Positions 1-8,562 of a stretch of DNA of 64,000 nt are shown here, one piece after another. This DNA is from Francisella salimarina (lineage in GTDB: Bacteria > Pseudomonadota > Gammaproteobacteria > Francisellales > Francisellaceae). Positions within the stretch are counted from its first letter, which is position 1; each line of letters begins with the position of its first letter. The notes below the pieces were generated by a model. That model did not search any database and had not been told where the DNA came from. It was given only the letters and a program-made list of their open reading frames with translations. The DNA lies in assembly GCF_007923265.1 (NCBI RefSeq), contig NZ_VOJA01000003.1, positions 434,001 through 498,000 on the forward strand, written 5' to 3'. A program made the position numbers and the translations under genes.

Positions 1-750
1 ACTCTTATCCAAAATCGTCGACACATCATCATGAAATCTCTCTCTTTTTTGCTGTGTAGATCTACCACAGAACAACTCAGCGAATCTGCTAGTTGGCCAT
101 TCAGCATCGACATGTACAGCTCCATCAATTTTGATAAGAGTATTATCTTTTAGACTTGTTATGAAGCCTTCGTAGTTATTATTGGCATTACATGCGCTTG
201 CTGGGGCAGCTATTATATAGGTTGGGCAATTTATATTCTTGGCGGCTTGAGAGCCAAGATTGCCTACATCTACAGGGTCTAATCCTATCCAAAGCTTGAC
301 CCTAGTATTCTCTGATGTCGCTATCAAAGTAGCTAATCCTCCAGCAGAGAAACCAACCAAAGCAAGATCATTATTTATAATGCTCTTATAGTCGCTATTG
401 CTATAGATATAGTTTATTAGCTCAGATATAAATTTAGCATTTCTATTATGATTAGCCCAAAATGGTAGATTAGGCACTACTACAAAATATCCGTGGCTAG
501 CTAGGAAATTTCCCCAACCAGACATATTATCTTTTGATCTTGAGAAACCATGTACGACTATAACTACTGGTAAATTTCGATTAGATTTTTGATAAAAAAT
601 ATCGTAGTTGGAACTCGCAATATTTAGAGAAATATTAGCCGTTTCTTTGATAATTTTAGATGAGTTTTTGCTATCTTGAGCATTTGACATACTAAAAGTA
701 AAAAATATAGAAAATAAAATAAAACTAAGAGAAAACTTAGTTTTTAGCAT
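1..750 (-). CDS. Secreted alpha/beta hydrolase, 3' end cut by window edge
   Basis: The frame is open from an ATG at 750 to the window edge, giving 250 residues without a stop. An N-terminal hydrophobic segment (residues about 6-24, ending SNA-QD) looks like a cleavable signal peptide. The core carries an HGF oxyanion motif (residues 67-69), a GFSAGG nucleophile elbow (Ser135) and a late His213 (AVHVDAEW). An acidic residue in LDPVD (about 158) is a candidate third member of the triad. The arrangement resembles chlorophyllase/dienelactone-hydrolase-like lipases and esterases. It starts 9 bases after the LolA-like gene on the same strand, so the two are probably cotranscribed. The substrate cannot be told from the sequence. 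Confidence 0.8.
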   Translation of the reverse strand, partial: MLKTKFSLSFILFSIFFTFSMSNAQDSKNSSKIIKETANISLNIASSNYDIFYQKSNRNLPVVIVVHGFSRSKDNMSGWGNFLASHGYFVVVPNLPFWANHNRNAKFISELINYIYSNSDYKSIINNDLALVGFSAGGLATLIATSENTRVKLWIGLDPVDVGNLGSQAAKNINCPTYIIAAPASACNANNNYEGFITSLKDNTLIKIDGAVHVDAEWPTSRFAELFCGRSTQQKRERFHDDVSTILDKS

Positions 751-759
751 CAGATTTAA

Positions 760-1335
760 TTAAGAGTCGATTTCTATATCACTAAATTGGATATCCATAA
801 CATTATTTTGAGCATCAACTACTTCTACATAAGTTATAGTTTCACCACCTTTTAGAGTTACTTCTTTAAGAGCTTTTGACAGTAATTCAGTCTTAGGAGT
901 TAATACTAATGTCCAATCATCTGTAGTACCGCTAAATTTAGTATTGAAATTATCGTAGATTACTTTTGAGTCACCCTCTAATACAGATAAGAATACTTTA
1001 GAGAATGAGAATACCATTGGGCTATCTTCTTCACCAAATACAGATTTTGGACTATCTGCAGTCTTAATTGTAATAGTATCTTTTGTTGCTTTTAGAGAAG
1101 ATTTAAACGGTTTCTCTTGGTTCCACTCTAACCCATCTTTCTTAGATAGCTCAAATTCACCAGATGCAAGAATAGGCTTGTCTAAACCTTGAATTTTGCG
1201 TGATTGGATGAAGTGACCAGAGTAATTATCATTTTTAACTAGCTGTTCTTCTACTTTAGCAAAGTCTGCTGAAGGGGCAGCATAAACTAATCCACTAACT
1301 AATATACTTGTAGCAATCGCAACTTTCTTTAACAT
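760..1335 (-). CDS. LolA-like periplasmic lipoprotein carrier protein
   Basis: This is a 191-residue exported protein with a signal peptide ending around VYA-AP. The body has the LolA-like beta-sheet pattern: SGHFIQSRKI, then SGEFELSKKDGLEW, then alternating strands to the end. In the family such proteins shield the acyl chains of lipoproteins, or of other lipids, on their way to the outer membrane. The sequence looks closer to the branch of LolA-like proteins found beside other envelope genes than to E. coli LolA, so a role other than general lipoprotein transport is possible. A clear Shine-Dalgarno (AGGAG) precedes the ATG. The secreted hydrolase follows 9 bases downstream. Confidence 0.72.
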   Translation of the reverse strand: MLKKVAIATSILVSGLVYAAPSADFAKVEEQLVKNDNYSGHFIQSRKIQGLDKPILASGEFELSKKDGLEWNQEKPFKSSLKATKDTITIKTADSPKSVFGEEDSPMVFSFSKVFLSVLEGDSKVIYDNFNTKFSGTTDDWTLVLTPKTELLSKALKEVTLKGGETITYVEVVDAQNNVMDIQFSDIEIDS

Positions 1336-1506
1336 TTTATATCTCCTGTATAATTTTTATAAATTTAGTTCCAAACTAAGTATTATTAATATTGCATATA
1401 TAACCTTAGTATACTAGACTTATAGATAAGTAAATTATAAAAATTAACAAATATTAATAATCTTATTCATATATGAATAGATACTAATAGTAATTCTTAG
1501 CTTAAA

Positions 1507-1632
1507 TTAAAAAGGTGTAATATCGTGGAAAACATCATCTACAATTTGAAAAGGAAGCTTCAATATACAGCTATTTAAACTGATGCAACAGATAGCAATT
1601 GAGCAAGCAAATAAGACTTTTTTTAATTTCAT
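1507..1632 (-). CDS. Small predicted lipoprotein, 41 residues
   Basis: A short reading frame lies in the otherwise empty stretch between the LolA-like gene and the radical SAM gene (1336-1746). It encodes a basic start (MKLKK), a hydrophobic stretch and a lipobox LNSC with Cys22, so the mature part is about 20 residues, ending DITPF. Tiny one-lipobox proteins of this layout occur in many gammaproteobacteria (for example the NF038104-type lipoproteins). No strong Shine-Dalgarno is visible, which keeps the confidence moderate. I see nothing else in this gap beyond AT-rich sequence. Confidence 0.5.
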   Translation of the reverse strand: MKLKKVLFACSIAICCISLNSCILKLPFQIVDDVFHDITPF

Positions 1633-1746
1633 AACTTATGATTAATATATTAAATTTTCTATATATATTATAGGACTAAAAATTACTTTTCTAGAGATGT
1701 CTTTTATTTGTTATAATATTTCATAATACCTAGATAGGCAACTATA

Positions 1747-2805
1747 GTGAAACATCAACTTAAATGGATGGCATGGGAGACAACTAGGCGTTGTAATCTC
1801 AAATGTGTACATTGCCGTTCATCTTCAGAATGTGAGGTGCTTGGTCACCCTGATTTTTCTACCGAAGAAGGTTTTAGGATCATCGATAATATAGTCGAGT
1901 TTGCAAATCCTGTATTAGTATTATCAGGAGGTGAACCACTTTTACGAGCAGATATTTTTGAGCTAGCAAAATATGGTGCTACTAAAGGTCTACGTATGGC
2001 TTTAGCTACTAATGGCTCATTAGTTACAGATGAAATTTGTGAGAAAATCAAAAACTCAAGTATAAGTATAGTATCTTTAAGTATAGATGGTGCTACAGCT
2101 GAGACACATAATGATTTTAGAAGCCAAAAAGGCGCCTTTGAAGCAACTGTAAGAGCTGCGGTACTATTCAAAAATCATAGTATACCATTTTTGATAAACT
2201 CATCATTTACCAAACGTAATCAACATGAAATTAAAGATGTTTATAAACTAGCAAAATCTCTTGAAGCTACAGCATGGTACCTTTTTATGATTGTACCAAC
2301 AGGGCGTGGCGAAGAGCTTATGCAAGAGTTAATAGATGTCGATGATTATCAAGATATCCTAAATTGGCACTATGATATGGAAGCCGATGAGCAGGATATG
2401 CTTGTGCGTCCAACTTGTGCGCCACACTATTATCGCATTAGATTTGAGCGTAATAAGGAAGATAATGCAAAAGTTCGTTCACGAGCTCTTAGCTTTGGTA
2501 CTGGAGGTGGTAAAGGTTGTATCGCCGGCCAAAGTATATGTTTGCTAGATGTTGATGGTAATGTTTATCCATGTAGTTATTTACCTGTGAGTGCAGGTAA
2601 TGTCAAAGAGAAATCATTTGCAGATATTTGGCAAAATAGTGATGTGATGCATGATATGCGTGATTTTAGTGCTTATGAAGGTAAATGTGGCTCATGTGAA
2701 TTTATCAAAATTTGCGGAGGCTGTAGAGCTAGAGCTTATAATATTCATGGTAGCTATCTTGCAGAAGAGCCATTTTGTAATCATATGCCAATTAGAATGA
2801 AATAA
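1747..2805 (+). CDS. Radical SAM/SPASM domain protein
   Basis: This 352-residue enzyme has the radical SAM cluster motif CNLKCVHC (Cys16, Cys20, Cys23). It also has the SAM-binding GGEP (in LVLSGGEPLL) and a C-terminal SPASM region rich in Cys (PCSYLP, CGSCEF, CGGCRA, a final PFC) that would hold auxiliary 4Fe-4S clusters. The overall form is that of the NirJ/AhbD/PqqE branch, used in heme or heme d1 side-chain chemistry or peptide modification. The start is GTG at 1747; an in-frame ATG at 1768 is a shorter alternative. No precursor peptide or heme gene is adjacent, so the substrate is unknown. Confidence 0.85.
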   Translation: MKHQLKWMAWETTRRCNLKCVHCRSSSECEVLGHPDFSTEEGFRIIDNIVEFANPVLVLSGGEPLLRADIFELAKYGATKGLRMALATNGSLVTDEICEKIKNSSISIVSLSIDGATAETHNDFRSQKGAFEATVRAAVLFKNHSIPFLINSSFTKRNQHEIKDVYKLAKSLEATAWYLFMIVPTGRGEELMQELIDVDDYQDILNWHYDMEADEQDMLVRPTCAPHYYRIRFERNKEDNAKVRSRALSFGTGGGKGCIAGQSICLLDVDGNVYPCSYLPVSAGNVKEKSFADIWQNSDVMHDMRDFSAYEGKCGSCEFIKICGGCRARAYNIHGSYLAEEPFCNHMPIRMK

Positions 2806-2833
2806 ATAAGTAAGAATAATTTTATTATAGATA

Positions 2834-3946
2834 TTACTGTCTTTCTAAACCAACTACATCACTCATATTAACAATTTCAATAACTTTTTCTTTTGGAGTA
2901 GGCTTAATTATATGCTTGTTTGCTTCTAGAGGGACATCAGTAAAATTCATAGCATTTAGATCATAACTAATATATCCTTCGTTAATACTTGCTGCATAAA
3001 CTCCAGTGGGGCTATTACCTTGATATGCTGCAATATCTTTATATGAGACTATTAGGTTTTTTAGATCTTTAATAGTAGTCCATAAAGTCATAGAAACCTC
3101 ATACGGTGGTACAGCGACATTATTAATAATTGATGAAGCATGGAAACAAGCTTCTCTATTTGATTGAGGCTCAGGAACTAGTTGAGAGAGAATATAAGCT
3201 CTGACAAATCTAGATACACCACTGAAGTCTCCAGGCATACCTATCAATTGAGCAACCTCAGGACGAGAGCTTGAAACAGTATCTTTATAGTTTATTGTTT
3301 TATTAGAAAATTGACTATTGCTACCCTCAAATGGTTCTAATAGAGATTTATATTCTTTGATATTCTCTAAATGCCAATCATAAGTAGGTGCGTTAGTTAA
3401 AATATTGCCTTTGTTTTCGTATACTTTAACTTCACCATCAACAAACTCTACAACTGCAGTATTACCTTTTGAGTCTCTTAAACTAAAGTGTATAGGAATA
3501 TTTTTCACAAAAGTTCCAGGCTTGAGTTCTAATGCTCCACCAACTAACTGATGTTCTGCTATAAGCCTTAGAGCCTCTGGAACATCTTTTGCCATAGATA
3601 GCAAAAAATTACCTATATAATAGACAGATAAAACCTTTCTTTTATCTTCTGGGTTAAAAGTAGGATGCTTTGTAACATCTAAATATAAGAAACTAAATGA
3701 TAAGCCTTGAGTGTTTAATCCATCTGTAAGACATTTATTAAAGGCTAATCTACCAAAAAAACCATAGCGAGTCTTCCAACTAGTCAACTGAGAATCAGGT
3801 ATTTTATCAGCATCAATAACTATATCCATAGTATTATCAATACCTACATAGCTTATACAGTTTTGAAAAGCTATATTCATTGGGAAATCCATAGATCTTG
3901 CTTCGATTTTGTATTGATTTTTATTTATAAAAACATTAGTGCACAT
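2834..3946 (-). CDS. Linear amide C-N hydrolase, choloylglycine hydrolase family
   Basis: This is an N-terminal nucleophile hydrolase of about 370 residues. The protein starts Met-Cys-Thr; removal of Met exposes Cys2 as the catalytic nucleophile. RSMDF follows at the usual distance, and NAPTYDWHLENI holds the family's conserved Asn and Trp region. I place the start at ATG 3946 because Cys must be the second residue and an AAGG ribosome site lies about 10 bases upstream. A TTG six codons further upstream would bury the nucleophile. Family members cleave conjugated bile acids, penicillin V or acyl-homoserine lactones; which one applies is not visible. No signal peptide is apparent. Confidence 0.85.
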   Translation of the reverse strand: MCTNVFINKNQYKIEARSMDFPMNIAFQNCISYVGIDNTMDIVIDADKIPDSQLTSWKTRYGFFGRLAFNKCLTDGLNTQGLSFSFLYLDVTKHPTFNPEDKRKVLSVYYIGNFLLSMAKDVPEALRLIAEHQLVGGALELKPGTFVKNIPIHFSLRDSKGNTAVVEFVDGEVKVYENKGNILTNAPTYDWHLENIKEYKSLLEPFEGSNSQFSNKTINYKDTVSSSRPEVAQLIGMPGDFSGVSRFVRAYILSQLVPEPQSNREACFHASSIINNVAVPPYEVSMTLWTTIKDLKNLIVSYKDIAAYQGNSPTGVYAASINEGYISYDLNAMNFTDVPLEANKHIIKPTPKEKVIEIVNMSDVVGLERQ

Positions 3947-4025
3947 AGTATTCTTACCTTTCAAATTTCATTGCTGGTGCTATACTTTATAATATCAACA
4001 CTACATTATTATGGAGTTTAAATCA

Positions 4026-4277
4026 ATGACTCAACAATTTAACAAAATAATCTTATATCGCATGGTAACACCTGAGAAAACTTGCCCGTATGGTCTAAAA
4101 GCAAAAGCGTTATTTGAAGAAAAGGGTTGGTCTTTTGAAGATCATATTTTAAAAACTAGAGCTGAAACAGATGCTTTTAAACATAAGTATAATTTAGAAA
4201 CTACACCTTTAATATTTATTGATGATAAACAAATTGGTGGTTATAGTGATTTGCTTGAGTTCTTAGGTCAGAAATGA
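4026..4277 (+). CDS. Glutaredoxin-like protein with monothiol CPYG site
   Basis: This small thioredoxin-fold protein of about 83 residues has a CPYG active site near the N-terminus, LETTPLIFIDD containing the cis-proline, and GGYSDLLEF for glutathione contact. The usual dithiol glutaredoxin motif is CPYC, so this is a one-cysteine variant. It could act by a monothiol mechanism or in Fe-S handling. ATG 4026 is preferred because a GGAG ribosome site at 4013-4016 precedes it at good spacing. An ATG at 4011 would overlap that site. The stop overlaps the next gene by 4 bases (ATGA), which indicates coupled translation. Confidence 0.85.
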   Translation: MTQQFNKIILYRMVTPEKTCPYGLKAKALFEEKGWSFEDHILKTRAETDAFKHKYNLETTPLIFIDDKQIGGYSDLLEFLGQK

Positions 4278-4723
4278 ATCAGCAGTTAAAATACTTTGTT
4301 TTGTCAACTAAGGTATTACCTGAACATATCGATCCAAATAATCATCTTAATAATATTGTCTATCTTCAATGGATGCAGGATGTGGCTATTGAGCATGTCA
4401 AGGCTAATAAGGTTTTTGACTTAACGGAGTCTCAAGGACTTACATGGTTTGCTAAGAAGCATACTATAGAGTATCTATCGCAAGGATTTTTAGGTGATGA
4501 TATCGCTGTAGTTACGTGGGTAGAGAGTATTACCAAGATTTCTACATTTAGAAAGTATCATATTTATAGAAAGTCAGATAAAGCTCTTCTGTGTAAAGCA
4601 GATACCCTTTGGGTAATGATAAATGCTCAGAAAGGCAGACCTGCAAAAATACCAGCAGAATTAGTTGAAATATTTGATAAATATAATGACTATGAGATTG
4701 ATAATATTGATAGCTTAATCTAG
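4274..4723 (+). CDS. Acyl-CoA thioesterase, hotdog fold (4HBT/YbgC-FadM type)
   Basis: This is a 149-residue single-domain hotdog protein. The N-terminal HIDPNNHLNN matches the D-x-x-x-H-x-N-N segment of the 4HBT family, where Asp is catalytic, and the following YLQWMQDVAIEH is the central helix. Such enzymes hydrolyse acyl-CoA in the cytoplasm, often as housekeeping for the CoA pool. It overlaps the glutaredoxin gene by 4 bases and so is translated with it. It is convergent with the His/Cys-rich gene, with only 3 bases between the stops. Confidence 0.8.
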   Translation: MNQQLKYFVLSTKVLPEHIDPNNHLNNIVYLQWMQDVAIEHVKANKVFDLTESQGLTWFAKKHTIEYLSQGFLGDDIAVVTWVESITKISTFRKYHIYRKSDKALLCKADTLWVMINAQKGRPAKIPAELVEIFDKYNDYEIDNIDSLI

Positions 4724-4726
4724 AAA

Positions 4727-5092
4727 TTAGCTTTTAAATAATTTTTTATTATTTTTGACGACTTCTACTGGACCATGATCATCACAATGATCTCCATGAG
4801 GATGATGTAATCTACCATCAACAATATAGTCTATATGGTCCCCATGAGGTACTGCCTCATGTCCACAATCTGGACCATGAACATGATCACAACATTCATC
4901 CTTGATTGGCTTACACCCATCTGGATTATTAGCTGTGACATCTAGCGTATGCTCATCATAGTGACCATTGTGCTCATGATGAAGATGCCCATCATGTATA
5001 TAATCATAGTGATCACCATGTTTAATCTTAGTATGACCACAACCATCCTTATGTTCATGATCGTGATTTTCGTGTACTTTACATTTACTCAT
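4727..5092 (-). CDS. His/Cys-rich metal-binding protein with duplicated repeat
   Basis: The 121-residue product has 24 His and 7 Cys and many Asp/Glu. Residues 18-48 and 76-106 form two copies of one unit in exact register. Each begins CGH, continues with HGDH, DY, DG and LHH, and ends in D-x-H. No signal peptide or membrane segment is seen, so the protein should be cytosolic. The composition strongly suggests binding of Zn, Ni, Co or Cu, as a store or buffer. A good AGGAG site precedes the ATG. It lies 27 bases downstream of the methyltransferase gene on the same strand. Similar short His-rich proteins are annotated in other bacteria, but I know no proven function. Confidence 0.8.
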   Translation of the reverse strand: MSKCKVHENHDHEHKDGCGHTKIKHGDHYDYIHDGHLHHEHNGHYDEHTLDVTANNPDGCKPIKDECCDHVHGPDCGHEAVPHGDHIDYIVDGRLHHPHGDHCDDHGPVEVVKNNKKLFKS

Positions 5093-5119
5093 AAACTTCT
5101 CCTATGTAGGTTTACACTG

Positions 5120-5878
5120 TTATTTTAACATTTTTTGTCTTAGACCCTCAAATAAATATATAGTGGCTGCTTGGGCTACATTAAGAGATTCAATATCACT
5201 TAATGTTGGTATCATCGTCTTTTGGCCTACTGAAAAGTCTTGGATACCATTAGCCTCCTCACCAAATACTAAGATACTATCATTTAATCTAAATTCTCTA
5301 GAATAGCAAGAAACTCCCTCATGTGGTGTTGTTAGCCAAATTTTTCGTTCTTTCAGTGCTGGATAATTTCTTACAGCACTTAGATTTTCAAAATATCTAA
5401 AATTAAGACTAAACTGTGCTCCCATACCAGCTCTTATAGCTTTGGGGTTAAAAGGATCTACAGTACCATTTATAAGCATTATCTCTGTTAAGCCAACTGC
5501 AATGGCTGTCCTTAATATTGTGCCAATATTTCCAGGGTCTTGTATTCTATCTAGTACTAGAATGAAATCATCCTTAAATTCAATGTCAGATGGGGTATCT
5601 CTTTTCTTAGCTAAGATTAGCACTCCTTGGGAGTTTTGTGTCTGTGTTAGTTGATGGAAATCTTTCTCTGGAAGAGTATGTTTTATATCAGTAGGGTAGT
5701 CATCACTATCGGAGCTTTCTGTTGTTAATAATGCGACTATGTCTTTCTTGGGTAGTCTTGTTAAAGCTTCATTACAGCATCTTAACCCTTCTATAACATA
5801 GTATATAGACTTTTTTCTACCTTGAGGTGAATGAAGTTTTTTGATTTCTCTGAGTAGTTTTTGACTTAGATTTTTCAT
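5120..5878 (-). CDS. TrmH/SpoU family RNA 2'-O-methyltransferase
   Basis: This is a 252-residue SPOUT methyltransferase. It has an N-terminal substrate-binding part (about 1-95) and the three knot motifs: DRIQDPGNIGTILRTA (motif 1, about 108-123), LVFGEEANGI (motif 2) and IPTLSDIESLNVAQAA (motif 3, SAM binding). It methylates the 2'-hydroxyl of a ribose in rRNA or tRNA; the exact target (for example 23S rRNA) cannot be read from the sequence. The length is typical of the TrmH/RlmB-like group. The His/Cys-rich gene follows 27 bases downstream. Confidence 0.88.
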   Translation of the reverse strand: MKNLSQKLLREIKKLHSPQGRKKSIYYVIEGLRCCNEALTRLPKKDIVALLTTESSDSDDYPTDIKHTLPEKDFHQLTQTQNSQGVLILAKKRDTPSDIEFKDDFILVLDRIQDPGNIGTILRTAIAVGLTEIMLINGTVDPFNPKAIRAGMGAQFSLNFRYFENLSAVRNYPALKERKIWLTTPHEGVSCYSREFRLNDSILVFGEEANGIQDFSVGQKTMIPTLSDIESLNVAQAATIYLFEGLRQKMLK

Positions 5879-5955
5879 TGAGTAAATATCTAAAATATTT
5901 TGATTGATATTGTATGGGTTTTAATCATGAGATTAAATAGTTACGGTATGTATTT

Positions 5956-5984
5956 TTGATATAGATACATATAAATGTTATGGT
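5956..5984 (+). promoter_or_regulatory. Candidate sigma-70 promoter for the BCCT gene
   Basis: TTGATA (5956-5961) and TATGGT (5979-5984) are spaced by 17 bases and lie about 32 bases upstream of the BCCT start. The -35 is good and the -10 matches at four of six positions, so this is a plausible but unproven promoter. Confidence 0.4.
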
Positions 5985-6016
5985 AATATAAATTTTATTC
6001 AATATTGGGAATTATT

Positions 6017-7963
6017 ATGCAACGAGAAAAAGGTGCCTATGCGCCAGTTTTTTATCCTGCAATTATTTTAGCTATCATTCTTTCTTTATCAGGGATTTTT
6101 TATCCAAATGAGTTTGCCAGTCATATTCAAAATCTACAAAATTTAATTTTGGAGAAATTCGGTTGGACATACATATTGGCAATGAGTATATTTTTGTGTT
6201 TGTGTTTGATATTAATGTTCAGTCGCTTTGGAGATATCAAACTCGGTCAAGATCATGATTTACCAGAGTATTCAAATGTTTCATGGTTTGCTATGTTATT
6301 TGCAGCAGGTATGGGAATTGGTTTGATGTTTTATGGAGTTGCAGAGCCTTTGAAGCATTTTTTAGCGCCACCTAATATATCCTCAGACCAATTAGAAGTC
6401 GTTAAAGAAGCTATGAATACGACATTCTTTCACTGGGGAGTAGAAGCCTGGTCTGTATATGCTATTGTTGGTTTATCGCTAGCTTATTTCGCTTATAGAC
6501 ATGATTTACCATTATTACCTCGTTCAGTACTTTATCCAATTTTAGGTAAACATATATATGGTCCTATAGGTCACGCAATAGATGTATTTGCTGTTTTAGG
6601 AACCTTATTTGGTGTTGCTACATCTCTTGGTTTTGGTGCAATGCAAGTAAGTGCAGGAATGAGTTTTTTGACAGGTTTACCTGATACCATAAATATGCAA
6701 GTTATATATATTGTATTTATTGTAGCATTAGCGACTATATCTGTTGCATTAGGACTTGATAAAGGTATTAAAGCATTAAGTAACTTTAATATTGTATTAG
6801 CAGTAGTACTGTTGGTTTTTGTATTATTGCTAGGTAATACAGCAGGGTTGGTACGTGATTATATCCAAAATATTGGCTACTATTTGAGTACTATAGTGAA
6901 TCAGACCTTCAATCTCTACGCATATAATCGAGAGAATCAAGAATGGTTACAAAACTGGACTCTATTTTATTGGGGATGGTGGATAGCTTGGTCTCCATTT
7001 GTTGGGATGTTTATTGCTAAAGTATCCAAAGGAAGAACAGTTCGTCAGTTTACTATTGGTGTACTATTTATACCCGTTGGTTTTACATTTTTGTGGATGA
7101 CTGTTTTTGGAAATTCTGCTATTGAAATAGCTATGAATGGTAACGGTGAAGCTTTGATAGATGCTGCGAATAATAATATACCCGTAGCATTATTTGAATT
7201 TTTACAACATTTTCCATTTTCTACAGTATTATCAATATTAGCAGTATTTTTGATTGTAACATTCTTTGTCACATCTGCAGATAGTGGAGCCTTAGTTATA
7301 GATATCTTAGCCACAGGTAATGCCAAACAATCAATAACATTACAGCGTATTGCTTGGTCAGTACTTAGCGGCTTGCTTGCAATATCTTTAATATTAGCAG
7401 GTGGATTACAGGCTCTTCAGTCTGCAACTATAATTAGTGCGTTTCCGCTATTATTTATCTTACTCTTAATGTGTATTTCTTTAATTAAATCTTTAAGGTT
7501 GGATTATTTGAGGCTTAAAAGTATTGAGACACATTCAACTGTTGTTCAATTTGCAAAAGCAAACACATCTTGGCAAAAAAGATTAGAAGCAATTGCTCAT
7601 AAGCCATCGAAAGATCAGGCCATAGAGTTTTTACAAAAAGATGTCACAACAGCTATAATCGAAGTTGCAGATGAAATGGAAAAAAATGGTATTAATACAG
7701 AAGTGATTAGAGACCATGATCATATACAATTAACAATTTCAATAGAGGGTAATGAAGACTTTATATATAGTGTTATGTTAAGAGCATATCAGTCGAAGCT
7801 GGATAATTATAATAGAGTCGAGGTGCTTTTGAGTCATGGTGGACAGTACTATGATATTATGGGATATTCAAAAGATCAGGTTATTGCAGATATAGTGAAT
7901 CAATATGATAAACATTTGCATTACTTACATTTAGCTGTTGCTGATAAAGATATTCTTAATTAA
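6017..7963 (+). CDS. BCCT family choline/betaine/carnitine transporter
   Basis: This 648-residue protein has twelve predicted membrane segments in residues 1-500. It shows the family's glycine stretch in FAAGMGIGLMFYGVAEP and the tryptophan-rich signature around WTLFYWGWWIAWSPF. Roughly 150 hydrophilic residues follow the last membrane segment, as in BetT-type carriers, where the tail senses osmotic stress. It imports a quaternary ammonium osmolyte or nutrient; the substrate is not certain. ATG 6017 is chosen because GGGA at 6007-6010 gives a ribosome site 6 bases away; a TTG at 6005 overlaps that site. The 3' end overlaps the convergent tspO-like gene by 8 bases. Confidence 0.92.
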   Translation: MQREKGAYAPVFYPAIILAIILSLSGIFYPNEFASHIQNLQNLILEKFGWTYILAMSIFLCLCLILMFSRFGDIKLGQDHDLPEYSNVSWFAMLFAAGMGIGLMFYGVAEPLKHFLAPPNISSDQLEVVKEAMNTTFFHWGVEAWSVYAIVGLSLAYFAYRHDLPLLPRSVLYPILGKHIYGPIGHAIDVFAVLGTLFGVATSLGFGAMQVSAGMSFLTGLPDTINMQVIYIVFIVALATISVALGLDKGIKALSNFNIVLAVVLLVFVLLLGNTAGLVRDYIQNIGYYLSTIVNQTFNLYAYNRENQEWLQNWTLFYWGWWIAWSPFVGMFIAKVSKGRTVRQFTIGVLFIPVGFTFLWMTVFGNSAIEIAMNGNGEALIDAANNNIPVALFEFLQHFPFSTVLSILAVFLIVTFFVTSADSGALVIDILATGNAKQSITLQRIAWSVLSGLLAISLILAGGLQALQSATIISAFPLLFILLLMCISLIKSLRLDYLRLKSIETHSTVVQFAKANTSWQKRLEAIAHKPSKDQAIEFLQKDVTTAIIEVADEMEKNGINTEVIRDHDHIQLTISIEGNEDFIYSVMLRAYQSKLDNYNRVEVLLSHGGQYYDIMGYSKDQVIADIVNQYDKHLHYLHLAVADKDILN

Positions 7964-8435
7964 GCATTGCGTAGTTGAGATTAAGTATCCACGCAAAACC
8001 TACCCATAAAAGATATGGTATAAGCAAGTACCCAGCAATTTTGCTTATATCTAGAAATACCTTTAGGTTCCATGCTATAAGCACCCATAAGATAGACATC
8101 TCAATAAGAGCTAAATCAATGTTTTGCCAGCAAAAAAATATGAAGCTCCACAAAAAGTTTAAGCCTAACTGAATTGCGTAAATAATAAAATTTTTTTCTC
8201 TTAGAGCCTTTTGTTTGAATACTATCCATCCAGATACTGCAATCATAATATATAAAACTGTCCAAACTGGGGCAAATAACCAGTTAGGTGGTGCAAAAAA
8301 AGGATGTTCAAGTTTTACAAACCATGTTGGAATGTTTGTTGATGTTAGGGCGCCGACACACATGCCTATTCCTAAAATAACTATTATAAAGAAAGTTAAA
8401 GAGATATAGTCTTTACCTTTTATATTACAAGTCAA
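7956..8435 (-). CDS. tspO: TspO/MBR family tryptophan-rich sensory protein
   Basis: This 159-residue protein has five membrane segments. It carries the family marks PPNWLFAPVWTVLY (about residues 49-62), LNFLWSFIFF and PYLLWVGFAWILN. TspO proteins bind porphyrins and related ligands and are linked to oxidative and osmotic stress. The start is TTG at 8435, supported by an AGGAG site 8 bases upstream on the minus strand; the next in-frame Met would remove the first membrane segment. The gene is convergent with the BCCT gene and overlaps its last 8 bases. Confidence 0.9.
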   Translation of the reverse strand: MTCNIKGKDYISLTFFIIVILGIGMCVGALTSTNIPTWFVKLEHPFFAPPNWLFAPVWTVLYIMIAVSGWIVFKQKALREKNFIIYAIQLGLNFLWSFIFFCWQNIDLALIEMSILWVLIAWNLKVFLDISKIAGYLLIPYLLWVGFAWILNLNYAMLN

Positions 8436-8562
8436 TTTGCTTTCTCCTTAATCGTGCTGAAAAATAGCTTTTAATATCATATAAATATTGTAGATTAGAA
8501 TATACATTTTTTTGAGTTTATATGATAATTATTAACAATATTTAATAGCTAGAGGTCTTATA

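Noticed and set aside
3947-3964. TTG start for the Ntn amidohydrolase six codons upstream
   Set aside because: It would place residues before the nucleophile Cys and overlap the AAGG ribosome site; Met-Cys at 3946 is required by the family mechanism.
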